A stretch of 33,212 bases of DNA. Source: a virus. Made by a program: the position numbers and the translations under genes. Positions 6,537-13,462 of the stretch are shown here, piece after piece; the stretch's first letter is position 1; each line of letters opens with the position of its first letter. The DNA lies in the IMG/VR virus record IMGVR_UViG_3300046804_002300, positions 1-33,212 of that record; one strand, given 5' to 3'. The notes under the pieces were generated by a model. The model was given only the letters and a program-made list of their open reading frames with translations. It had not been told where the DNA came from and searched no databases.

Positions 6537-7257
6537 CGTGGCATCCTTTCGATAAGTCAGCACTGAAAGGCATAAAGTAAGGACAGTAATTACAGAGGCG
6601 ATTGGCAACAGATGGAATCATCTCCCACATCGCGGGATTTTCTTCGACATTGATTTGACTCAAGACGGTATGGATTGAATCTATCCTCTCCAAAGCTGCC
6701 AGGGCAACCGATTCGTCATAGTCGTAAAGCTCGACATGCATATCATCGATGGCTCCGCTGGTCGGCAAATAAATCAGAGCAACCTGATTGACCTTTGCTC
6801 CGGTTTGAGCTTTGCCGTAACCATAGAGTTGAACCTGTGTCTGATATTGCTTGGAGCCGCCATCTTTGCGCTTACGATCCATTTGATTAGGACTTGTGGT
6901 CTTCCAGTCAATAACGATGCCTCGAGCAATATCATATAAATCGACTGTGCCGGTCAGATTGCCACGAATAGTGACGCGTTGCTCGACCTCATAGCCTTCA
7001 ATCTTGCTGAAGACATCTGCAAGATATTTATGAATCGCAGAGCCGACTTGAGCGCTCCAATTCGATGACCCCATCTCGTTTGTCTTTTCCCAATCGAGTA
7101 ATTTGTAAGCAAGTCGCCTTGTGCAATCGTGACCCATTTCAGACGGCCCAATGACGACTTGCTTACTTCTAGGAGTCCAGATACCCGCCTGCGTAATGAT
7201 CTCAGCAAGTCCTTGCCCCAAGGATTTTGCAGGCGATACCAGTGATGTGAATGTCAT
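6514..7257 (-). CDS. Cas4/RecB-like PD-(D/E)XK exonuclease
   Basis: 247 aa. The nuclease core is visible as GTVDLYD (Asp106), VIDWKTT (Asp117, Lys119) and QVQLYGYG (Gln141). Cys45, in GHDCTRR, together with C-terminal Cys222, Cys225 and Cys239 reproduces the four-cysteine iron-sulfur site of Cas4-type exonucleases. Such phage enzymes resect double-stranded DNA ends for recombination or replication. The start codon overlaps the stop of a 27-aa acidic gene as ATGA, and the putative ssDNA-binding protein and an exonuclease-associated protein flank it, forming a recombination module. Confidence 0.85.
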   Translation of the reverse strand: MTFTSLVSPAKSLGQGLAEIITQAGIWTPRSKQVVIGPSEMGHDCTRRLAYKLLDWEKTNEMGSSNWSAQVGSAIHKYLADVFSKIEGYEVEQRVTIRGNLTGTVDLYDIARGIVIDWKTTSPNQMDRKRKDGGSKQYQTQVQLYGYGKAQTGAKVNQVALIYLPTSGAIDDMHVELYDYDESVALAALERIDSIHTVLSQINVEENPAMWEMIPSVANRLCNYCPYFMPFSADLSKGCHGETAPRR

Positions 7258-7337
7258 TCGTCATCCTCATCTTCGTCATCATAATCAGGAATGATTGGCA
7301 CAATGGGTTCCATTGGCGCAATAAACGGGATGCTCAT
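7254..7337 (-). CDS. 27-aa proline/acidic mini-protein
   Basis: A complete short frame, MSIPFIAPMEPIVPIIPDYD followed by seven more residues, all acidic. The first half is hydrophobic and Pro-rich, the second entirely Asp and Glu. Its ATG overlaps the stop of the preceding gene as ATGA, and its TGA overlaps the exonuclease start as ATGA, so it fills exactly what would otherwise be an unexplained gap. It may bind or regulate the nuclease, or be only a translational coupler. Confidence 0.55.
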   Translation of the reverse strand: MSIPFIAPMEPIVPIIPDYDDEDEDDE

Positions 7338-7654
7338 TGCTGATCCTGATTGACGAGAGTGAAGCGGCGAGAATTGGATTGAACTTGAAGGATATCCAAC
7401 ACTTGAGCAGGGAGGAGTTCCTTAGCCTTTTTCACATCAAAACGGGTTGATGTGACGGTTGTATAGCGAACGACTGGTTGACCTTTGTAAAAGCCAACCT
7501 CAGCATCGCCAAGTGCAGATTCAATATGGGAGCGAGCGACATCTGCCACTTCTTCCCATTCTTTTATCTTTACAAGTGCGCTGCGATATTGCTCAAGCCA
7601 CATCGCCATTGACTCATCGAAGTCAATCACACCTTTTTCAATTTCAACTGACAT
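7334..7654 (-). CDS. Exonuclease-associated conserved phage protein
   Basis: 106 aa. A helical N-terminal half (residues 15-50) is followed by a beta-rich segment GDAEVGFYKGQPVVRYTTVTSTRFD and a short helix with KKAKELLPAQV. The same order, with GDAEVG and an RFD-like motif, is seen in small proteins encoded next to YqaJ- or Cas4-type nucleases in many phages, where it probably helps the exonuclease. Here it precedes the 27-aa gene and the Cas4-like nuclease. The assignment rests on family resemblance and neighbourhood. Confidence 0.6.
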   Translation of the reverse strand: MSVEIEKGVIDFDESMAMWLEQYRSALVKIKEWEEVADVARSHIESALGDAEVGFYKGQPVVRYTTVTSTRFDVKKAKELLPAQVLDILQVQSNSRRFTLVNQDQQ

Positions 7655-7669
7655 TGTGATTCCCCCGAA

Positions 7670-8041
7670 TCAGAAGTAATTATTTTTCTTGAAGAACTCC
7701 CAGGCGTTGCAGGGAGTCACATGTCGCCTGTGGATATAGGCGAGCGTTGCCACAAGTTGTGACACCGAATCCTTGGTATGTTTCATGCCAAGGTTGTCAT
7801 AGGTGGAATCCAGCAGTTGCCCGATTCCTTGCGCCGAAGACTTCGGGTTTTTTGCCGAAGGATTCCACGCACTTTCCTTGCCCAACAATGAGGTCAGACA
7901 AGAAAATTGTTTTTTGGTCAATAAAGTGCGGGCAAGTTCTTTCGCATTGACTTGTTCGAGAACCGGCCTGTCCTTGTAGATGACAGTTGCAGGAACGACC
8001 ATCTCTGGCGCGAATCCGGCGTTGACAATCATCGAGGTCAT
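7670..8041 (-). CDS. Lytic transglycosylase (SLT-like domain)
   Basis: 123 aa. The segment SLLGKESAWNPSAKNPKSSA followed by QGIGQLLDSTY is the soluble lytic transglycosylase signature, with Glu56 as catalytic acid; a YIHRR segment near 105 matches the family end. It cleaves peptidoglycan glycan strands. No clear signal peptide or membrane segment precedes the domain, so it may be exported by a holin or carried in virions. It lies among replication genes, distant from the CHAP endolysin at 12887-13462, which makes a particle-borne role less likely but not excluded. The start overlaps the WhiB gene end. Confidence 0.8.
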   Translation of the reverse strand: MTSMIVNAGFAPEMVVPATVIYKDRPVLEQVNAKELARTLLTKKQFSCLTSLLGKESAWNPSAKNPKSSAQGIGQLLDSTYDNLGMKHTKDSVSQLVATLAYIHRRHVTPCNAWEFFKKNNYF

Positions 8042-8505
8042 TGTGCTAACTCCGATGATGATGAAGATTCCCCTGATTGCTTTTGCTCTTTGAGTAATTG
8101 GCTTTCTCCTTCCAATTTCGCAGCTCGCTTCAAGACTTGAGTGACATAAGCCATCTCAAGATGAAGCGTCTCTGCAATTTCTTTCGGTTGTCGCCCTAGA
8201 GAATGAAGGGAACGGATAGCATCAGATCGATTCACGCGACCTGTATTCCTATCTCGAAACCCTTGCCCAAACCCTCGTTGAGCCGGCGTAGTTCCTGCCC
8301 ATATTCCGTGAGGGATTTGTTCTCGAAGTGCGTAGTCCAAGCACTCCTTTCGCTCGATACAACCGCCGCAAATAGCGCGGACGGTAGGGAGAGACTTTCT
8401 CTCTTCTTCTCTTGATTCAGGAAAAAATAAATTAGGTTCGATGGTTCTGCACAATGCATTCGGCAGAAGCGGAAGATTCGGGAAAAAGTATTGTAACGCA
8501 TTCAC
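8038..8505 (-). CDS. WhiB-family iron-sulfur transcriptional regulator
   Basis: 155 aa. Four cysteines (19, 46, 49, 55) form the WhiB pattern C-x26-CxxC-x5-C, followed by GIWAGTTPAQR, equivalent to the G(V/I)WGG turn. An additional C-terminal helix-turn-helix-like segment (residues about 105-135, SDAIRSLHSLG...AYVTQVL) is unusual, since many WhiB proteins have only a short basic tail. WhiB proteins bind sigma factor region 4 through a 4Fe-4S cluster and modulate transcription; phage versions such as WhiBTM4 antagonise host WhiB2. This is the clearest indication of an actinobacterial host. Confidence 0.88.
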   Translation of the reverse strand: MNALQYFFPNLPLLPNALCRTIEPNLFFPESREEERKSLPTVRAICGGCIERKECLDYALREQIPHGIWAGTTPAQRGFGQGFRDRNTGRVNRSDAIRSLHSLGRQPKEIAETLHLEMAYVTQVLKRAAKLEGESQLLKEQKQSGESSSSSELAQ

Positions 8506-8855
8506 TTGTGTCTTTCACCTAGCCATGACTCAAGGTCTTGCACGACAAAAGCTCGCTCAACCGATGCATTTCTGCGTTTGATCACAACATAAGATGGCGG
8601 TGCAACTTCTAAGTTTCGTGCCTTGGCGTAGTTGGCAGCTTCGTCACAGGCTTCATCCCAAAATGTCGGCAATGAAATTGATTTGCGATTCTTCAATTCG
8701 AGCAGATATGTCTTGCCTGCAATGAGGGTGACGATATCGCCTTCATCTTTTACACCGGATAGCCGCAAGCGCTCGGCAAAGACACCGCGAGAACGCAACC
8801 ACTTGAGAACTCCAATCTCAAATGCCGCTCCCTTGCGACCATTCGGATTCGCCAT
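8502..8855 (-). CDS. Holliday-junction resolvase-like nuclease
   Basis: 117 aa. The pattern RKGAAFEIGVLKWLRSRGVFAER, GDIVTLIAGKTYLLELKNRK gives the PD-(D/E)XK core: Glu in the first helix, Asp in GDIV and ELK. This resembles Hjc-type and other phage resolvases that cut four-way junctions. It starts with ATG at 8855, one base from the end of the preceding gene. The genome also encodes an endonuclease VII (109-507), so two junction-cleaving enzymes may be present, one perhaps working in recombination and the other in packaging. Confidence 0.75.
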   Translation of the reverse strand: MANPNGRKGAAFEIGVLKWLRSRGVFAERLRLSGVKDEGDIVTLIAGKTYLLELKNRKSISLPTFWDEACDEAANYAKARNLEVAPPSYVVIKRRNASVERAFVVQDLESWLGERHK

Positions 8856-9188
8856 TTATTTCACCAATTCCAGTTTCGTCGGTTTGCCGGCAATGGCGCG
8901 GGCGAATTTGACCGACATCAATAATTCTTCAGCCAAGTCCAACGCCTCTCGCTCGGTCATTTTGACGACCTGCGTTGCCAGGGTAGGAATCGCCTCACGC
9001 GCTCGTTCTAAATCTTGAACATCCACACCGCCAAGGATGAATCGACCACTGGCATCGCGCAGTCGAGCTAATGCCAGCAAAGGCACCTGATCCATCACAT
9101 CCTCTAAAAGGTCGAGGTTGGCATCGCGCTCTTCAAGGAAGAGTTTGAAAGAGCCATCGGCGCTTGGATGGACAGAGAAAAGGCTCAT
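8856..9188 (-). CDS. Hypothetical phage protein
   Basis: 110 aa, soluble and charged, with a predicted beta-rich N-terminus (SLFSVHPSADGSFKLFLEE) and three helices after residue 25. A segment near 75-100 (REALDLAEELLMSVKFARAI) looks like a helical hairpin. No family recognised. It is coupled by ATGA overlap to the 50-aa membrane gene upstream and directly abuts the resolvase gene, so it is an early gene of this leftward operon. Confidence 0.6.
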   Translation of the reverse strand: MSLFSVHPSADGSFKLFLEERDANLDLLEDVMDQVPLLALARLRDASGRFILGGVDVQDLERAREAIPTLATQVVKMTEREALDLAEELLMSVKFARAIAGKPTKLELVK

Positions 9189-9337
9189 TTGCCTAGAACC
9201 TTCCTAAGGCGCTTTTGACGGCTTTCCCACTCTCGCGCCTCTTTGAAACCTTCTTCGAGCGGGTCGTCGTGGAGCCATAGAATGCCCCATAGAAGCCCTA
9301 GAATGCCTATTACAGCCCCAAACATCAGATATTGCAT
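9185..9337 (-). CDS. 50-aa single-pass membrane protein
   Basis: Begins with ATG at 9337 preceded by AAGGGGG, and its TGA overlaps the next start as ATGA. Residues 4-22 form one transmembrane helix of Phe, Gly, Ile, Leu and Trp. The rest is a charged cytoplasmic-type tail with many Glu, Arg and Lys residues. It is the first gene of the leftward operon that runs to the endonuclease VII. No function can be read; small membrane proteins at this position in phages sometimes act in lysis or superinfection exclusion. Confidence 0.65.
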   Translation of the reverse strand: MQYLMFGAVIGILGLLWGILWLHDDPLEEGFKEAREWESRQKRLRKVLGK

Positions 9338-9494
9338 AAAACCCCCTTCTTGGTTGTGGATAAGTATGAGGGGAAGGGCTGACAGGCTACCCGCGCCACG
9401 CCGAATCCTTCAATGCTTTATGTATGGACAAAGGTATAGACAAGCATTACCTTTGGGGTGTGGGCGAAAGGTAGTAACTCACGGAACGGAAGAA
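9338..9494. promoter_or_regulatory. Divergent control region with inverted repeat and DnaA box
   Basis: This is the only gap between genes transcribed away from each other. It contains CAAAGGTA at 9429-9436 and its reverse complement TACCTTTG at 9448-9455, separated by 11 bases, with another AAAGGTAG at 9467-9474, just before the regulator gene at 9495. A perfect DnaA-box match (TTATCCACA on the minus strand) lies at 9355-9363. It likely holds promoters for both operons and the binding site of the ribbon-helix-helix protein encoded beside it. No clear -10/-35 pair was fixed. Confidence 0.65.
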
Positions 9495-9620
9495 ATGAAA
9501 AAGATTCGATCCATTCGCGTCAGCGAGCAACTGTGGCGACGGGCGATGGCAAAGGCGCGCTCGGAAGGTAAGACAGTCTCAGAGGTCATCGTTGATTTCC
9601 TCAAGGAGTTCGTCAAATGA
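9495..9620 (+). CDS. Ribbon-helix-helix regulator (CopG/Arc-like)
   Basis: 41 aa from the ATG at 9495, which follows a GGAAG ribosome site; the frame is open upstream only through noncoding DNA. The sequence KIRSIRVSEQLWRRAMAKAR then EGKTVSEVIVDFLKEF is a minimal ribbon-helix-helix: one beta strand, a helix, a turn and a second helix. Such dimers bind short inverted repeats and usually repress their own operon. The pair CAAAGGTA/TACCTTTG just upstream is a plausible target. Its stop overlaps the Prim-Pol start as ATGA. Confidence 0.75.
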   Translation: MKKIRSIRVSEQLWRRAMAKARSEGKTVSEVIVDFLKEFVK

Positions 9621-10075
9621 CTACCGCCGAGATTGCCAGTGCCTATGCCGAGCGCGGTTGGTATGTCCTGCCTTGCTATCCGCAACAGAAGATTCCCTTC
9701 TTTCCTATTGCAAAGAAAGGCTACAAGTCGGCATCAAATAAGCCTGCAATTGTCGCCAAGTGGTTTGAGAAATCACCGCTTCTCAACATTGGCATCGCCT
9801 GTGCGCCAAGCAATCTTGTTGTCTTTGATGTTGATTATCGCAATGGCGGTACAACTGACGGTCTTGACCTAGAAACCTTCACGGTCAGTACAGGAGATGG
9901 TCTGCATCTGTATTACAAGGCTCCTGCCAATGCGACCTTCGGTGGCAAATTGCGCCAAGGCGTTGATATCAAGTTCAACGGATATGTCGTGACCGCAGGA
10001 TCATTGCATGAGAATGGTAAGTTCTATGAAATCGTCAAAGATATTGAACCCGCTCCACTGATGGGATGGTGCTAG
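9617..10075 (+). CDS. Stand-alone Prim-Pol (bifunctional primase/polymerase)
   Basis: 152 aa, nearly all a single Prim-Pol domain: AYAERGWYVLPCYPQQKIP, a YKSAS segment, GIACAPSNLVVFDVD (Asp71 and Asp73 as the metal-binding pair), STGDGLHLYY (His97) and GVDIKFNGYVVTAGS. Unlike the Prim-Pol fused to the helicase at 2665-4728, it retains the acidic DxD pair. It lacks helicase or zinc modules, so it must work with partners. It is in the rightward operon after the ribbon-helix-helix gene, and has evolved apart from the fused copy, since by eye the two share only family motifs. Confidence 0.85.
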   Translation: MTTAEIASAYAERGWYVLPCYPQQKIPFFPIAKKGYKSASNKPAIVAKWFEKSPLLNIGIACAPSNLVVFDVDYRNGGTTDGLDLETFTVSTGDGLHLYYKAPANATFGGKLRQGVDIKFNGYVVTAGSLHENGKFYEIVKDIEPAPLMGWC

Positions 10076-10240
10076 ATGAACGGATGGGATGTTTTGATTC
10101 TCTTCTTCACTGCCTTCTATTCTTTTGCCGTAGGTCGAAACATCATCTTTTGGACGGTGATGTCATACTTTTACGGCTTTTGGATTGTCATCATTTTGTT
10201 CGCACTTCCCGACAAGAAGGCTCACCTTAGAGGTCGTTAA
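10076..10240 (+). CDS. 54-aa small membrane protein
   Basis: Begins immediately after the Prim-Pol stop (TAG then ATG) and ends with TAA inside the terminal codons of the convergent epimerase gene, a 14-base tail-to-tail overlap. Two hydrophobic segments, about residues 6-20 and 24-44, are rich in Phe, Ile, Trp and Tyr; a short basic tail (PDKKAHLRGR) follows. No family is recognised. It is probably translated from the same transcript as the regulator and Prim-Pol. Confidence 0.6.
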   Translation: MNGWDVLILFFTAFYSFAVGRNIIFWTVMSYFYGFWIVIILFALPDKKAHLRGR

Positions 10241-11093
10241 AAGCCCGATAGATACCTTCTTCAAGAGTTATCTTCGGCTCATAGAAAGAAAGCATTTTGG
10301 TTGGATTACCAACCCGATAGGCAACTCCCACGGGAGCCTTCGGGTTGGTTCTTATTTGACCGAGATATCCTGCTTGCATCATCGTCATCTCTGCCAATTC
10401 AACAAAAGAAGTCGCTCTTCCGGTGCAGAGATTGGCAACGGTGACATTGTTGAGAACTGCCTCGAAAGTAGCTCGAACGACATCTTCAATATGAATGAAA
10501 TCGCGTACCTGCGTTCCTCTGCCCCAAACATCAAACGGATCAGCCTTCTCTTTGGCTCGTTTGATAAATGTCGGAAATGGATAATCAAGGGATTGGTCAT
10601 TGCCATAACCGCTAAAAGGACGCAAGATGGTAACTTTCAAACCTTCGGCTCGTGCATAACGAGCAAGCATTTCACCTGACAACTTCGCCCAACCGTAGGT
10701 CATATCAGGGGTGCGAATATGGTCAAGATTGATATCAAATTCCTTTAAGGATTGCTTGTATTCAGCTCGTTGCAGATAAATCGGATAGGCAGCGCTTGAG
10801 GAAAAATAGACAATGTGACCAGGACGAGTGCGAAGCGCCCATTGGAAAAGGTCGGCATCAATGGCAAGGTCGGCGGCAACTGCCAAAGGTTGCCCTTCGA
10901 TAGTGGCGCGGCCGCCGACGACCGCCGCAAGATGGATGACGACATCAAATTTCGTGTCGTCTTTGGCGAAGAATTCTCTGACATCTTTGCCGTCTTTGAG
11001 GTCAATGCCCGTGATGTGATTATTTTTGCCATCAAGGAATTTCTTAAAATTGGTGCCGACAAATCCTTGATCTCCCGTTATGAGAATCTTCAT
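10227..11093 (-). CDS. NAD-dependent sugar-nucleotide epimerase/dehydratase
   Basis: 288 aa from the ATG at 11093 (ATGA overlap, preceded by GGGGGAA). Extended short-chain dehydrogenase: the nucleotide-binding GDQGFVG (GxxGxxG) at the start, the active-site YGWAK, and RPFSGYG with later RDFIHIEDVV typical of GalE/RmlB-like enzymes. It would interconvert or modify NDP-sugars. It follows two glycosyltransferases in one operon and could supply or tailor sugar for glycosylating phage proteins, DNA or host surface glycans. Confidence 0.85.
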   Translation of the reverse strand: MKILITGDQGFVGTNFKKFLDGKNNHITGIDLKDGKDVREFFAKDDTKFDVVIHLAAVVGGRATIEGQPLAVAADLAIDADLFQWALRTRPGHIVYFSSSAAYPIYLQRAEYKQSLKEFDINLDHIRTPDMTYGWAKLSGEMLARYARAEGLKVTILRPFSGYGNDQSLDYPFPTFIKRAKEKADPFDVWGRGTQVRDFIHIEDVVRATFEAVLNNVTVANLCTGRATSFVELAEMTMMQAGYLGQIRTNPKAPVGVAYRVGNPTKMLSFYEPKITLEEGIYRAFNDL

Positions 11094-11827
11094 TTCCCCC
11101 ACCTGTCATTTTCGTAGTGATATCGCTCGCAACGACAATACTCGTTTTGCGCCTTTCGGTCGATATCAAAGAAAAACTTATCATCGGCATCAAGAGCTGC
11201 GCCGATATGAGAGCGGGGAGTAGGGGCATCAAAGGCGATAGTTGTCCGAATAGATGCCCCTTCAATGGGAGTGTTGAAATAGGGGTCATGGATGAGGACA
11301 GAATCCTTGACTTTTGGATAAATCACGCCGGCAAGGAAATCTTGGTCAACTGTGTAGTAATCCTGACGGTATTCGCTCTCGATGAGCATGACCATATCTC
11401 GCAAATCGGCAGTCTTTCCGGCGAACATTCCGGCGCTGATGAGGTAATTATGACCAATCGGATGATCCTTGATGATGTGGTAATCAAGACCGGAGTTGAC
11501 CCAATCCTCGTGAGCTATTCTGTCTCGATAGGATAGACGGGCATCGCTATCACGGCAGATGACAACCTCAAATTGTGGGTCAGAAAAGGCACGATAACGC
11601 CATAATTTAGCGCTGTGGTCTTCTCGCTCTTGCATTCGCACGATTTGAACGCCCTTGAATCGTTCCAATGTTGTCGTGATTGCCTCACTGACAGATTCGC
11701 CGACATAGAAACGAAGAACAAAACCATCATCAAAAGGGAAATAGCGTGAGGCTAGGACGGCATTCTTGATGGCTCCGATGGTATAACGGGTGTCATTGCC
11801 GTAAAGAGAGAATGAGATTGCCTTCAT
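11090..11827 (-). CDS. Glycosyltransferase-like protein (DxD)
   Basis: 245 aa. The opening SFSLYGNDTRYTIGAI resembles the GT-A nucleotide-binding start, and CRDSDARLS around residues 91-99 contains the DxD metal/sugar-nucleotide motif (Asp93, Asp95). Later DQDFLAGVIY is consistent with an acceptor-side segment. This family is annotated in phages and actinobacteria as sugar-transferase-like. It shares overlaps of ATGA type with both neighbours, so the two glycosyltransferases and the epimerase appear to be one unit. Substrate is not predictable. Confidence 0.75.
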   Translation of the reverse strand: MKAISFSLYGNDTRYTIGAIKNAVLASRYFPFDDGFVLRFYVGESVSEAITTTLERFKGVQIVRMQEREDHSAKLWRYRAFSDPQFEVVICRDSDARLSYRDRIAHEDWVNSGLDYHIIKDHPIGHNYLISAGMFAGKTADLRDMVMLIESEYRQDYYTVDQDFLAGVIYPKVKDSVLIHDPYFNTPIEGASIRTTIAFDAPTPRSHIGAALDADDKFFFDIDRKAQNEYCRCERYHYENDRWGK

Positions 11828-12495
11828 TGCTTTAACTTATTTACCACAATCGCATAATCTTCGCTCTTGATGTAATTGTTGAACATCAGGGCATCGAATG
11901 AATAAATCTCGGTGGCATTGACGGCTCGATAGCCTTCATCCCAATCGGCTTTGCCGGCAATCGGATGACAATGTTCGATGATGACCTGTGGCAAATAAAC
12001 CAAGTTTTTGATGTCTTCGCCTAACTTCTTCCAAAAATTGTCAAGATAAAGATGTTGCATTCGCGGTGGCACCATCCCGCCGAGGGCGCGGACGATGGCA
12101 GATGACATCATCACGGCAGTTGGCAGAGCTTCGCCTTGAAGAAGGTCATTGCCATAGCCAATGCCAGGGCGAGAGCCGATGGCGCGCATCAAGGCGACAT
12201 CCCAATCAGGGGTTCTAAAGCGATGATCATCGCCGACAAATGTAAAGAATTCATAGTCATTGACAAGGCGCTTGGCAGCAGCATTGATGGGATATGCCAT
12301 ACCGCGTTTGATATTTTCAATTTCGATGATGCGCTCGACCCCGACTGTGGAGCGATAATCAGGCAAGGTTTCATCGTCATTATCGATGACAAAAAATAGG
12401 TCAGAACGACAAGAGAATTCTTTATGTGCGTGCAAGACTTCTGCGGCATTTTTCGGTCTGCCACGAGTAGGAACCAAGACGACATTATTTTTCAC
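11824..12495 (-). CDS. GT2-like glycosyltransferase
   Basis: 223 aa. N-terminal VVLVPTRGRP is characteristic of family-2-type glycosyltransferases; FFVIDNDDE and FTFVGDD with Asp89-Asp90 provide the DxD-like region. The sequence ends with EHCHP and a short tail. It transfers a sugar from a nucleotide donor, substrate unknown. Its start overlaps the DUF6378 gene stop, its stop overlaps the next glycosyltransferase. Together with the third glycosyltransferase in the capsid cluster (23614-24297) this phage carries an unusually large sugar-transfer set for its size. Confidence 0.78.
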   Translation of the reverse strand: MKNNVVLVPTRGRPKNAAEVLHAHKEFSCRSDLFFVIDNDDETLPDYRSTVGVERIIEIENIKRGMAYPINAAAKRLVNDYEFFTFVGDDHRFRTPDWDVALMRAIGSRPGIGYGNDLLQGEALPTAVMMSSAIVRALGGMVPPRMQHLYLDNFWKKLGEDIKNLVYLPQVIIEHCHPIAGKADWDEGYRAVNATEIYSFDALMFNNYIKSEDYAIVVNKLKQ

Positions 12496-12752
12496 GATTC
12501 AATCTCCCCTGCAATGGCGGCATAGGCGGCCAAGTCAATAAATGAATCTTGATGGTCAGGTGTCTGCATCAGGCGAGCAATTTTCACGAGACATAAGCAC
12601 AAAGCGACCTGTGAAGGGCTTATCTCTTTTTCGAGATAAACACTCCACAGGTCTGCAATGCGTTGATGATTAGTAAGCGGTTCGCCATAGATATCTTGAC
12701 GCTCCGATGAGGTGAGGCGCTTGGCCTCATCTAAGATTTTCCCCCGATGCAT
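12492..12752 (-). CDS. DUF6378-like protein
   Basis: 86 aa. The sequence begins with ILDEAKRLTSSERQDIYGEP, then NHQRIADLW, and ends with IARLMQTPDHQDSFIDLAAY; this is the recognised arrangement of the DUF6378 family found in many actinophages and sometimes compared with MazG-like nucleotide pyrophosphohydrolases. The NHxRIA and PDHxDS motifs contain likely metal-binding residues, but no activity has been read from sequence. It begins three bases after the holin-like gene and overlaps the glycosyltransferase start. Confidence 0.8.
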   Translation of the reverse strand: MHRGKILDEAKRLTSSERQDIYGEPLTNHQRIADLWSVYLEKEISPSQVALCLCLVKIARLMQTPDHQDSFIDLAAYAAIAGEIES

Positions 12753-12755
12753 AAT

Positions 12756-12953
12756 TTATTTACTTCCACGCCCGAATTCTGTTGCCTTCGGGTCGATTGC
12801 CTTCAAAACGGGGCCGATGATGGCCGCGACGAAAGCTGCGACATAATCTTTCAATGGTCGTGATGGATCACTGAGATAAAGAGCTGCTACGGCTGCTGCC
12901 CCTGCTCTTGCGTAGGTACTGCCGATGGCGATGAGTTTTGCTTTATCGAACAT
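12756..12953 (-). CDS. Holin-like small membrane protein
   Basis: 65 aa from an ATG at 12953 preceded by AAGGAG. One or two hydrophobic segments rich in Ala, Val and Leu at residues 8-27 and 35-50 (ARAGAAAVAALYLSDP, VAAFVAAIIGPVLKAIDP) resemble r1t-type and other small phage holins common in marine and freshwater phages. It overlaps the 3-prime end of the CHAP endolysin gene by 67 bases, a typical lysis cassette. Holins form the membrane lesions that release endolysin. Confidence 0.7.
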   Translation of the reverse strand: MFDKAKLIAIGSTYARAGAAAVAALYLSDPSRPLKDYVAAFVAAIIGPVLKAIDPKATEFGRGSK

Positions 12954-13462
12954 TTGCACTCCTTGAATTTAGGTCTGCCAAAGCCAACGATGGCTACCGG
13001 CAGAGATGGCTTGAGTTTGCCACGATTGTTCTTCTTATAGGCGCGAATCTTACGCGCAACCATACCGCCATTGCGTTGATCGCCTTTGTTGTCGCTGGCT
13101 GTGTTGCCTTCAATGGTAGTGACGGTGCCATCAGGATTGACCGCTTCTACGATGCCAACATGCGAAATGCGGTCGATTCCATCGGCAGGAAAATCGAAGA
13201 AGACGATATCGCCCTTGCTTGGAGTTGCTGAAGCTACGGGTTGCCAGGTGCCGGCCTCGTTGAAGGCTTTGGCTCCGGCAGGGGTATAAGTGCAATCAGG
13301 AATCTTCAGGGCAACCTGCTTGGCACACCAATTAACAAAGGCACCGCACCAAGGCTGTTTTGCCTTTTGATACTTGGTTTCATTATCGGCAGGGCCTTCA
13401 ATATAGCCAACTTCGGCTCCGGCGATATGCAAGAAGTTTTCTAGTTGTCTATTTTGGCACAT
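12887..13462 (-). CDS. CHAP-domain endolysin
   Basis: 191 aa. The CHAP (NlpC/P60-fold amidase or endopeptidase) domain spans about residues 10-160: nucleophile Cys39 in WCGAFVNWC, His101 in SHVGIVE and polar residue in EGN near 118-120. The last 40 residues are basic, with a C-rich segment and a Gln/Pro-rich tail of unknown use. No signal peptide is present, so release through the neighbouring holin is expected. It digests peptidoglycan cross-links or peptide stems. Its ATG overlaps the stop of the next membrane gene upstream. Confidence 0.88.
   Translation of the reverse strand: MCQNRQLENFLHIAGAEVGYIEGPADNETKYQKAKQPWCGAFVNWCAKQVALKIPDCTYTPAGAKAFNEAGTWQPVASATPSKGDIVFFDFPADGIDRISHVGIVEAVNPDGTVTTIEGNTASDNKGDQRNGGMVARKIRAYKKNNRGKLKPSLPVAIVGFGRPKFKECKCSIKQNSSPSAVPTQEQGQQP

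Noticed and set aside
8232-8501. Second frame inside the WhiB gene
   Set aside because: The alternative lacks the WhiB residues and overlaps them entirely.
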